Origin: Verticillium longisporum | Lineage: Eukaryota > Ascomycota > Sordariomycetes > Glomerellales > Plectosphaerellaceae | DNA length: 64,000 nt | Direction: 5' to 3' | NCBI GenBank assembly: GCA_019188255.1 | Contig: JAETXT010000011.1 | Location: 62,001-126,000 of the forward strand | Shown here: one piece after another, positions 34,109 through 45,130 of the stretch | Layout: each line of letters starts with the position of its first letter | Numbering within the stretch: position 1 is the stretch's first letter | Notes under the pieces: model-generated | Seen by the model: only the letters and a program-made list of their open reading frames with translations | The model's database searches: none | What the model was told of the DNA's origin: nothing | Program-made: the position numbers and the translations under genes

Positions 34109-35482
34109 CGAGACGCGCGGTCCCGATGCCTTGCGTTGAGAGAACGAGAGACAATACTGATGATTCGAAGCAATGTCGTCGTCTTGTGATAAGAGAGCTC
34201 TTCCTCAAGGCAAGAATGGTGGACGATGTACAGTGTGGGATTAGGGTGGCAGGAAGTGAGGGGCCCTTTGGTTCGCAAGGTTAGGTAGGAGGTGTACTTG
34301 CGAACAGTGTGTGTACTCGCCCTTCGTGTCCTTGATGGGTTTGCCCTGCGTTGACGCAAGCAGCCTGTCGGCGACCAAGTGCTGTCAACTAATGCTCGAC
34401 GCGATCAATTGAAGAAGCGCGCAACGGTGCAGAGACGTCGAAAACCCTGGGCGCTGATGACTGAACCGCCTTGCGAGTACTTCGTGAGGTGCAACGGTGC
34501 TGTGGACCGGGACAGGCGATGGGGGTGGATTGAGGTGACGTCTGTGAAGAGACCAGTACTGGAGACCCTGGAGATAGCGACTATGTACCTCAGGTCGAAG
34601 TAACTTCCTGGTGATGTTTTGGAGAGGAGGGGGCGGGGGTCGAGCGGTGGATGGGGGGGGGGGATAGAGGAGGTTCAAAGTGGGTGAAGGAGGAAAATTG
34701 TTAAGGCGAACTCTGGAGGTGCCAGACCACTTTGTGAGCAATGAGCAGAGAGAGACGAGGGAGGGGTGGCCCTGCTCGGGGCCGAGGAAGGCCCAAGCTC
34801 CCTCCAAGCTTGTCAGGTTGCGGCACCAGTACCTTTGGCCTGTACCTTGGTCGGGACCCAGTCTGGAGAGCTGCTGCCGACAGCTGTCGTCATACCCCCG
34901 ACGTAGCCGGCCAAGGTACATTGTTGGTCCGTGGCTTAACCGACAGCACTGGAGCCCAGCGTCTTCTTCGCAAATATACGCATTGAAGACTTGGCACTCA
35001 AACCAGCCGGCATCTGCCGGAGTGACAAACGAAACAACCCGCGTCGGTACGCCTGCACAGACCGCTGGTGATCACTGGGCAGGAGGGCTTAGCATGCGGG
35101 GATCTTCTAGCACTGCCAGCTGTCAGCCACCTTTTGATCCCCCTCCCCCGACACGCCAAGCCATTCACTTTTCGCGTGCCCTGATTTCTGATCTGACCTG
35201 ACCGAATGAGTGATGACCACAGGGAAGTAAGCTGGGACTCGACGGCCTGTTGGCTGGACAAAAGTCTATCAGGAGTCGCTCTCTCAATACTGTGGCGCAC
35301 AAATCGCAATCATCGTGTATCGTCGTCACAAAGAATGTTCAGCTTTGAGCTGTCGACGACGGAGAGGTCGTCATTCGCGACCTACGTACCTACGGACAGT
35401 TGACTCGCGGAGCTCCTAGGCAAGCCAGGGTCTGTCTACCAGGCGTGACTTTAGCACCTCGTACCCGCGAAGCCCGGGTTTT

Positions 35483-35502
35483 GTACCGCTGGTCAGCGGT
35501 AC
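35483..35502. other. Perfect 9-bp inverted repeat
   Basis: GTACCGCTG and CAGCGGTAC separated by GT. It lies between genes, 50-60 bp before the first of two AGGTACCT palindromes. Function is unknown. Confidence 0.5.
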
Positions 35503-38500
35503 CTTCAATGGTGGGCACTGTGACTTTGCTGCCCAGTCTTCTCAGGTACCTCATTTCAACACCCTGGACGGTCCCCTGCCTTCCAGGTACCTCGAACGAT
35601 CCACCTCTACGCTGACTGGAAGCTCCCGTATGATCGTTTGGTGCTATATAAGTAGCTGCTATCGTCTCAACTTCGCTACTAATAAAATAACTATACAAAG
35701 TCTCGCCTGCTGTGCACATCTCTCGTCAGCATCATGGCTTACGCGCCTGGACCTGGAACTAGACCGAACGTTGCTTCAGCCCTACCACCAGCCACCAACC
35801 ATCACCTCTTGGGTGTGGCTAGCGGGATGCTGGGTGAGCGTGGATGCCTCTTACTCTGGATTTCGGCAAGCTGAGAATCCAGCTGATCAACCACGGTGCG
35901 CTCCATAACGAGCAGATAGCGAGACACAACATACTGTGACTTAGCATACAACTGTCGACACAGCAGCCTCGCAGCCTGGTAGTCTGAGAGGAGACTGGGC
36001 GTCAGCTGATGCTTTTGGCGAAAGTTGGTCGAACGAAGCCTCGTTCCCGCCATCATTTTCATGATCTATGCACTCCATGCGTTGGCAACATGTTGCCCAA
36101 CATCGTGACAGCAGCGCAAGAATCCGTTTACCACCGCTTGCAAAGGAGTAACTCACGTTCCCTTATCCAGCCTTATCCAGGGGCGGGAAAGTGTCAGGAG
36201 CGATCTTTTCGCCCGTTCGGTCAAGCATCGACCGAATGCAACGCTCGCCAGAGGACACGCGTGTCGCATGAGGCAAAGATGTAGGCAGTTCGTCCCGTCA
36301 GCGACCTTGGCAACGGAGAAGACGAGGATACCGCCGCCTGTTCTTCAGCAAGTTGACGCTCCCACGAAATTGGCCAGCAGACCTTGTGACGTACCCGAAG
36401 CCAAACCTCAGACGCTGGTTCCACGACAGGGGTGTAATTTCATGCGCAGCCTGCGAGTGCGGTCGCAGGGGCGGATGCGAAACCTCAACCCATGAAACCG
36501 TGTAAGTCGCAAAGATCTGACGCGAATGGATGGGACGCGTTTGATCGCGGCGCTTCACCACGGATGAATCCTCCTCTTCTTGCTTCTCGGCCCACATTGA
36601 ACGTACACTTGAGTGCGGGCGCACTCACACTCTCTGCAGGTAGTCTTTTCAAGTTGGCGGCCCTGTTGACGATGACTTCTGCAGATCTACCAAACGCAGA
36701 TATGAGATGACGGAATTCATGCATCGCCTCTGTAGCGCCCACTCCCTTTTCATGTGAGCCTGTCATTTGTGAGATTACGACGAGAATGCAGCTCAGGCTG
36801 ACGAGCTTGGCCCTTTTCATCGGTTCTGGTGCACATCGTGTATCGTAATGGGACCACATTCTATCGAGGAACATGTACAGTCCACTAGGTGATGCTTGCG
36901 GCCGTCATGGCGAGCCTCGAGACGCACCGGTGATCCAAACAACTAATCGAAGCTTGAGTGGTTACACAACATCACCAGTGTGGCGAAGAAGCCATCAACA
37001 CCAAAGCAAGCGTGTGGGACTCTTCATAATGCCTCATTTGGAGGTGAGGCTGTGTCTTAGAGGCACCGCAATGGTAGAGAGTTCACTAATGAAGCAACCT
37101 TCAGACCCGAAATGGGCCCAGGACGGCCAAGTTGTGTTTTATGCTCGGGCACTATGAGTGCCGGAACCTGTAATTTCGGCAAGGGCGAACCGTTCTTTGT
37201 CTCTTTCTCGGGTCCTTTCAGGTCGGGTATTGAGAGACGACAGCGGCGCCTAGATCGGACGAGGGAGATATAGCGCGCCTGTCAAGAGGGTGTGTGAACT
37301 AAAGTATGTACAGTAGCGGTGGGTTTCCCCGACTCTGACAGATGCCGATCACGGGCTGCGCCCAAGAGATCCAAGGATGAACAGGCGGAAAGCGATGTGC
37401 GCACGCTTGGTGGAAGATCGCTCAAACGCCAACAACTGGGGAGGGGGAAGCGGCCTTGGTATGTACGCGCCCCCGCATCGGTGGTGAACTCGCCGCTCCG
37501 GGGCTCTGAGCTTCCTGTCGATCATCCGCTCCGGCATGGTCGAGTACCCCAGGCTGCTCGTTTGGCGAGACCGCAGCAGGGACACAGCTGTCACGAGGTG
37601 CATAGTCGATCCTAGGCGGGAGTGTTACGATGGCATGGTAGTGATTAGCTCCGGATGGTGGAGGATCACCAGAGATTGCCATGTGCAAACCATGGGGCGA
37701 CCACAGTGGTTCGCACGCGTGTAATTCCCTCAGTCAGTGCAACGGATGAGGCACTAGCCGCTGCAGAACGGGAGGACTGACGTGCAAGAGGGCCGGCGAG
37801 TGCATGAACTTACAAGAGGTCAGTCGCCAGCGGGACAGGAGCTGTCTGGGATGGATTGGCGAGCAGCATGAAAGTACGGACTTGGAGGCAATGTGTAGGT
37901 AAGGCTTGCGATGAACCATACCATCTCGACGTGCTGTGGCTGGGGCGATACCATGCTTGTCTGTGGTTGATTGCTGGTGCTGTTGGTTTCCCGACGATCA
38001 CTGTAATTAGGCCTCCACACGGATCATTCGGACTCGGAAGAGAGGACTCGGAGAAACCGGGCAGTGGGAGATTCGCATCGTGTGCTTTGGCCAGAATGTT
38101 GACACTGCGGCGGCGGAAGAATATGCAGGCGAGATAGGCGACGGAGAAAGGAGAAGGGGGAAAAGGAGGGGGAAGAAGGGGGGGGGGGGCAGAGGGAACA
38201 AAGAGGGAAAGCAAGGTGTCCCAACAGCGTAAGGAGGACAGAAAGAAAATCACCGAGATGACCAGTCATGGACGAAAGAAACAAAAACTCGCGTTTCCCC
38301 GTGGGAGGGGATGCCTCTGCAGCGACAGAGATGTTTCTTCCCAGAGTGATTGAAAGAGGGTCTCTCGTGCAGGCAAACACCAAGGTGAGGTTCAAGGGGA
38401 CAAGGGTAAAGGCGGGGCAAGGCACCTCACCTCAATGCGGAGGGCTGAGACCAGGCTTGAAATTGCACCAGGTCATTAGCGAGTTTCAAGCCCCCCCGGC

Positions 38501-39074
38501 TTTTGCCATTTCGGCGCAGGGAAATCTCCTGAATAGCTGGCGAGGCGTTACGAAATCCGGTGGGCAATTCGGCTTCTGCAGGTGAGCCAGCTGAGAATGG
38601 CAACCTCATCTCGACGGAGGGGAGAAGAAACCTAGACGCGAACCTTGACGCGAGCCGAAGGTCTAGACTGGGGCCTGCATCAAAGCACAGCAGGGCCAGG
38701 AGGAAATGATCCCCAAGGGCCACGACAACAGGCAGACAAACAAACAAAGAGTCAAACAAGTCGGACAAGTCAAACATCACCCCCCCCCTACCTTCATCAT
38801 GCTGTAGCCCGCTGATCGGTGAGCCCGCGGTGGGGATGAAGGGGAGGGGAAGTCGAGTTGAGGGAAGGAAAATGACGAGATGAGGGAAGAAGGAAACAGC
38901 CTCATGTTTCTGACATGGGATGTCAGTGTCACTCGTCGTTGGAGGGAGACATCAGACGACCAAACGTTCGGGACCCAACCCAATCTGGGGACTAGTACCT
39001 TGCAGGACACGATGAATGAGGACTGGCCAAACGTCTGGCGGCGGTGAGGATCGTGGCTCTTTGCGCATGCTAGA

Positions 39075-39110
39075 GCTTGTGCTTGTGCTTGTGCTTGTGC
39101 TTGTGCTCGT
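39075..39110. repeat. GCTTGT hexamer microsatellite, 6 copies
   Basis: Five exact copies and one variant (GCTCGT) in tandem, outside any supported gene. Confidence 0.9.
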
Positions 39111-41702
39111 GCGCTCGTCCTGAACTGGGCTGAAGCGGTCGTGCTTGCTTGCATCAAGGTCGGAGTGACATCCCGTTTTGGAGGCTCTTACAGCATGTGG
39201 GCCGGATGCCCCTCTTAGCGTGAACTGTGCACAGGTATGGGCAGGCACCTAATAGAAAGGAGCGAGATCAGGTAGGTCCTAACCTTCCCTTAAGGTTCCT
39301 CACCTACCTTTAGGCCGGGAGACAAGGTGGCAGGGCAGGTGCGGTACCTTACAGTAGGGCAGGTTCGATGGTACGGTGCCCTGACAGGGAGGGCAAGGGC
39401 AGGCTGCTCAGGGGAAATCTAGTTGGTCCCTGCCGTTTGGGACAGCCCTCACCCACTGACACACAAGACCCAGGCACAGGGCAAGCGCGACCCTGTAACT
39501 GGACAGTTTGCGCTGACACCCCCGCCGCCGTCAAAACGTCACACAGACATCTTCAGACGCCAGGGCGTCCTGTTCCAAGCTGTAAGGGTTCCAGACATCG
39601 AGGCCAACCTTCAACATCAGACGGAGTATCCACAACCGATGACCTCGTACCTGAGCAGTACCGGCATGGTCCCTGGAGATGCATAGACGAGCTTGGTATC
39701 GGCCGAGTCACCTAGCCTTTCTTGCAGTGCATCCCCTTCTCGTCTCATCACGTCACCCACCGCCTTTGCCATGGAAACATCTCGAGGCCTCAGAGATTGA
39801 CGGACGTCCCTGGAAGGACCCGTCGAGAGACCCACGCAAAGAGTCAGTAACAAATGGCCGGTCAGCTGGGCGTTAATCGTAACTCGACGGAGAACTCCTT
39901 GCCTGCGGCCACGGTCGAGGCCCTTCTTCACCATCCGTACTGTAAACGTATTTTTTCCCTACTGTTGCCCTGCCACCGCAGGGAGAGCCGTGACATCCCA
40001 GCCATGGGACGAGAAAGAGAAACATGTTGAGAAATGGACGGATACTCTGATCTGAAGCAATGCGAGCTCTTTTGTTGATATGGCTGACCAGATCTAGACC
40101 GGCAGTACGGGCCCGATTTGCTTTGCAGCAGCATGCCGGACACGGCGAGAGCAAGCACAACATACAACGTTGACGATACTCGTCGACATTGAATGGGCCT
40201 TTCTTTGAAATTCAAGCGGCCGGACGAGGCGAGCAGGCAAGGCCCTTCACCTGAATGGCGTGAGGCTCGACCAGGCCTCTCCTCTCGCTTTTGGCCACCA
40301 CTCAATTTACAATGTCCGCGCCATTCCCAAACCGTTCTCAGATCCCTCTCGAGACGAAATTAGAGCCCGAGGCGCTACCCATGACCATGCCGTACCCATG
40401 TTCTTGGCTCTCGCTGTGCAGTCGCGCGCGCAGGCTCCAGCCGAAGCTACCGATTCTGAGGCCCTGCTAGCTCGCCCGCTGCAACGCCTGTGCGGGCGAC
40501 TGCTCATCAGTCACCTTTTCATGAACCCTGCCAGAGCAAGCGTCCGCCCGCGGGCGACGCAGGAAACGGACAGAGGGCGGGAGGGGGAAGCAGAGAGAGA
40601 GAGAGATGTTCAGATGACCGTCGCTCGATCTACTCGATTTGACTCGACGAAACCGAATCCTCGACGTGTGGGTGTTGAAAAAGCGCACGACTGTTTGGCC
40701 CTCGACGTCAGCCAGATGGGATGAGCCCCCCCCGGTGACCCCGAATGCCCGTTTTGGAAATCGAACCTCCCAAGGGGGCACAGGAACAGGTCAGCGCATC
40801 AGACCAGACGTTATGCCTCTTGTCTTGTCGCATACACCGCAGCATCTCCGGGGTCTGGCACCCAGCCCAGCACCGTGGCCGACCTTCTGCGACATGCCTT
40901 GGCGTGACGGTGTGGGTGACCCCTGTACTGGATGTACGAGTTTCCGAGCATCACCTTTACCACCCCCTCTCCCCCAGGCCCCAAAACAGTGAGCTCTACT
41001 GTCTCCGCCCTTGTCTCCAGTGGCCCTGCAGGACCTATTACTACTTACCCCCTCCCCCGTCTCGTTCCCTCTCCTCTCCTCTTGCTTCCTTTCTACAACC
41101 TCAACCCTAGGTTTTTTCATCATCGAAGCGCTGTTGCGTGTCCTTCCTTTCGTCTCCCGCAGCGGGCTTTACTTTCTTTCACTGTCCAACTGGCTTGGCT
41201 GCTCACACTCCTTTGGAAAAAGATTCTCATTCTTGGACACACTTTTATTCTACCTATCCGGTTTATTGCAAACAACGACAAACACCACGCAACTTACCAC
41301 CACCACAACGAACATACAAACTTTGCCTGCTTTTCTCTTCTTCTGGATCCCGGTTTATCCATTTCATTCTCCTCCGGCAGTGCCTAACCGCTACAACAAG
41401 AAGAGCCATTGAGTCGCCTAGGCCGACCCTCGCCCATTCAACTGCTGTTTGAGAGACCCTTCACGTCCAAGAGACTGTGGTACACCAGATTCCCATTTTC
41501 ACAACGACGGCCTGTTTTAAGAACATTGCCATTTTCGATTCAATCAGAGCAGCGAGAACTGTGATTCTCAGCGCCACCTCCAAACTCTTCCACGACCTTT
41601 CCAACGACGACAACTTTGACATCACCCAACGGGTTTCCCTCTCATTCTTCAGAGCTGGATCCTTATCTACGTCGAGAGATACGCCACACCTCCACAGCCA
41701 AC

Positions 41703-42782
41703 ATGTCCCCCACCATGCAACTGGCACCTACCACCACCAGGTATACGCCTACCTCGGACGCCATGGACCGACACGACTACGGCGTCACCAAGACCCGTAA
41801 GGCAACCTCCACCGGCGGTGGCCGAGCGTGGAGCGAGGATGAGGTGGGTTCTTAACCACCGTAGTGTATAGCGGAGTCGGACTAATAGTGATGTGATATG
41901 TAGGAAGTCTACCTTCTTCAGACACGCCTCCAGAAAATGCCCTACAAGCACATTGCTGCGCACCTGAAAAAGACAGAGCTTGCTTGCCGCCTGCACTACC
42001 ACCAGCTCAGCCACGGAAGCAACCGGCGTAAGCAGCGGGCCACTTCGGTGTCCTCCGGATCGTCGGCGAATCAGTCGCCCATCCTACGCACGACCATGCC
42101 GTCGCCCATCCGTGAGCCTACTCCGCGCACGGTCACACCCCCCGGCAGTGCGGGGAGCTACGGCCCATCCTCACCTGCTCCTGTCCAGCTGCCGAGTATC
42201 TTGAACCACAGCACATCCCCCAGGCTTCCGGCCATCCTCCCGAAACCCGTCGCCATGACGCTGCCTCCCATCACCACATCACCTCCCCGGGGTTACCCCA
42301 CTCCTCTTACAGAGCCCTCCCCGAACAGCGCCGCCCACCCTTCCGCTACCTTTTCCCGCATGGCCAACAACCAGCCACTGACGCCGCCGCTGCGCCTCGA
42401 CTGCTCGCCTCTGCCGCCTCTGCAGTCAGCCCTCAGCCACTCGACCGTCGATATGGGGCGTCTGCAGGCCGTGTACGCTGCCCACCGCGGCTCGTTCTGG
42501 GCTGCCATCTCCAACGACTACGGCAACGGAGCGACACCTGCAAGCCTCGAGCAGGCCTGGAAAGCAGGCCTCTGCTGCCAGCAACACCCCGCCACAGCTC
42601 CTCTCAGCCCCTTGTCCAGCCCGGATAACCTGGAGCGGGATGCATATGGCCGAGTCCAACAAGACAAGACGCGCATCGCAGCCATCCTCGGCATTGACGC
42701 CAACCCTCGATCGCCTCGTGAGCGTGAGATGGTTAGGAGGATGGAGGAGGAGAGGACGGGTACTGTTTCTACCAGTGCGTAA
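41703..42782 (+). CDS. Myb/SANT-like domain protein
   Basis: Probable nuclear regulator. Two exons with an intron at 41844-41903 (donor GTGGGT, branch CTAAT, acceptor TAG) give 339 residues from the ATG at 41703. The N-terminal domain is split by the intron: GGRAWSEDE-EVYLLQTRLQ, then MPYKHIAAHLKKTELACRLH, which has the spacing of a single Myb/SANT repeat (W, then helix-turn-helix). The middle is Ser/Pro-rich (SSPAPVQLPSILNHS and similar). A second conserved-looking block lies near the C-terminus (YAAHRGSFWAAISNDYG; RIAAILGIDANPRSPREREM). Roughly 650 bp of pyrimidine-rich sequence before the ATG looks like a long leader. Target genes cannot be told from sequence. Confidence 0.85.
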
Positions 42783-45130
42783 ACGCCTAGGACAGTACCA
42801 AATCGTACATCAAGCGACACCCACTGAGGCTCGCCCGTCTTCTTCTTCGCCTTGTGTATTACATAGCCGCTTTCTTGTTCCCTTTTTTCTCTTTCTGTTT
42901 TGTCGACCCATTCCACGGTTGTTGCTCTTTTGGTTTCAGGGATGTACGCGAAACTCGACAAGTTTGGGATCAACCACTTGACGCTCGCACGGCCGCTTCT
43001 TGCGCTTTTCCTTCTATCATCCGATGACGATTTTGATTTACACGAACAACTCTCCTTCTCCCTTCGCTTCACACATTTCTTTTCTTGTCCTGAGGGAAAC
43101 TGAGCATTCGGAAAGGGATTGAAAAGGGGTGAAAGTGCTTGATGTATACGGCGCACCGGGGTCAGTCTCGTTGCTGACAGTCAGAGCTGCAAAAGGGAAC
43201 ACGTATTGCTCCGCCGCGGCGGTTCGGGAGCCGAGATGCCCCTTGGGATACGCTTTCCAAGCTTGGTCTGTTAGGGCCTGCCCAGCACACGAGGTGACTC
43301 GGCCATGAAGGGAGCGGGCAACTCCGGTGCGGCCGTCTTTTGGAGATTTTGCTTGATTTCTTTCAACCACAACCCCGTTGCAACGGAGACGAAGTGACGA
43401 AAACCACACTCGCAAGACACGATCTGCGCTTCTGTACATTACATCATCCGGGCTGCGTTCTCGAGGTTGGCGAGGACTGGTCTAGCACCGATGGCGTGCA
43501 ATTGAACTTGAGCAACAGGAGCATGCTAGCACATTGCATTGCGTGAAAGTGAATGTCGGCAGTGACCGTAATCCTTTTTCCACAGCGTTCTCACCCATGG
43601 CCAAGACGACGCGGATGGCGGGGTTACCTCGCTTCCCACCCATCCAATCCACTGATTTGAGAAGCATGTGCCTTGCAAGCGGGTTGCAAAAAAAATGAGA
43701 CGTACCAGATCCCTCCCCCATAACCATTCCTACTACCCAGCTATTCAGCTATACATTTCTATAACGACTCCAGAGCTTCAGTCTAGGCGAAAAGCCTTTC
43801 TTTAAAATAGTGTACATTATACTGATCTATAAACTCAATAGTCACTATAATTCTAGATCTTGTAGGTGTCTCGTAGTAGTGTTGTGCAGTTATTCTAGGT
43901 AGAGGGGCTGGGGTGAAGCATTCAGTACGTCTCATTTTTTTTGCAACCCGCTTGCTTGATGCCTTCGGGGTTGGTTTGCGACTGCCGCGGATTTTCTTGC
44001 GTTCCTAGGTATTCTGAAACTAAGCCGCTCCATGGTCTGTCGACTGGTGTAGCATTGCGTCTGAAATGGGCGCCTCGATGAACAGACAGCAGGATACCAA
44101 AATGCTTCAGTGGAGGCACCAGAGCACCAGTCCCTCACTCGGAAACTGCCCTATCCTGTAGAGTTCTATACGGGGCGACATGGATGGGGGGCTTGAAACA
44201 CTGTAGCCCTGCGAAGCTGCGACGCTGCGACGCTGTGACGATGCTACACTGCATCCTCTCGCTCGCCTTCGACCCGAAAAGCCCGGGTCATGCACAGTCA
44301 CAAATAGGCTGAGTAGTATAGCCTCGGGTTTCTCCCCGCTACTGAGACCCGCGTGGCGCGTTTCCGAACGGCCACATACACGAAAGAGCTGACAGAGCCA
44401 GCAGATGCAGGGTCTAGGCCCGGCCTACGTCCGCCGGGCCGGCTCTGGCCCTCCGGAGCCGGCTAATAGTGCTTTTCCACGGGCGGCAAGGCGCGCCTGG
44501 GCTTTTGCGAGTCAGAAGGGTTAGGCCCCGCTGATCGCTGCGAGTTGGTGCACCGGGTTCGGAAGAGCCCCCCCTCCTCGCCTTGTTGACCCCCAAAATT
44601 GCCCACCAAGAGCGCACTACCCGCTGACCATCAGCCTGGCCCTGACTGGCGATGCATCTCTCGGGTATCCTTCTTTTAAGGGCCCGAAGGGTAAGGGGTA
44701 TGCGCGCCAACGGGCTCTGCTTCTGCTTTTAGCGGGGTGTGGGATGATGGGGTAACACGCCGCTTAACCCCGGAGTGTGCCCCGCGCTCGATTACCCATT
44801 TACCTTGACTGAGTGACTGACTGACGTCTTCACACTTGTCTTGTCTGCCGTTCTGGTGCTCGCCTTTCTAATTGTCCGGGGAATGGGGGCGGGCCTCGTG
44901 TAATCCATAAAGGCAAGCTTGCTGTCCCGGCCCGCACTCCTTTCCGCCCTCCCCTCTTCTTGTTACTGCCCCTCTCTGTGAGGTCATGGCTAAACTCTTT
45001 CTTCTTTTGCATCCTTCACCAGCTACACACTCTCTCTCCCCCCCCCCCGGCCTCTCACAGGACCTGGTCTCGATTACCTCTGACGACGTCCGAATCAACA
45101 GCCCAAGCTCGAGCGCCCTGAACCACTACA
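42783..45130. other. Intergenic region containing a small inverted-repeat element
   Basis: About 2.3 kb. It holds the 279-bp candidate MITE described separately and a GC-rich hairpin (arms 44438-44445 and 44456-44463). A pyrimidine-rich stretch with C10 (about 45,000-45,055) precedes the dehydratase start and is a likely leader. Confidence 0.6.
43676..43954. mobile_element. Candidate MITE: 30-bp perfect terminal inverted repeats around an AT-rich core
   Basis: The arms at 43676-43705 and 43925-43954 are exact reverse complements over 30 bp, including an A8/T8 run. The 219-bp core is clearly AT-richer than its surroundings and has no open frame of note. CTTG is present directly outside both arms (43672-43675 and 43955-43958), which could be a 4-bp target duplication, although it is also part of a short CTTG/CAAG symmetry at the tips. 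No transposase is present in the window. Non-autonomous DNA transposon is the simplest reading; a large cruciform is an alternative. Confidence 0.55.

Larger units (their letters stand above)
32753..41702. other. 9-kb region without a supported gene
   Basis: Lies between two divergent Myb-type genes. It contains GT and GCTTGT microsatellites, long G or C runs (34645-34655, 38180-38190, 38769-38777), two AGGTACCT palindromes near 35.5 kb, and long pyrimidine-rich leaders next to each gene (about 33.2-34.3 kb on the minus strand, about 41.0-41.7 kb on the plus strand). Long upstream leaders or noncoding transcripts are possible. No open frame shows a domain or believable exon structure. Confidence 0.5.

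Noticed and set aside
38951..39157. CRISPR-like or coding reading of the GCTTGT repeat
   Set aside because: Plain hexamer microsatellite without spacers.
40741..40825. Possible minus-strand tRNA (GGTTCGATTTCC-like T-arm)
   Set aside because: No matching acceptor stem or convincing A box could be folded around it.
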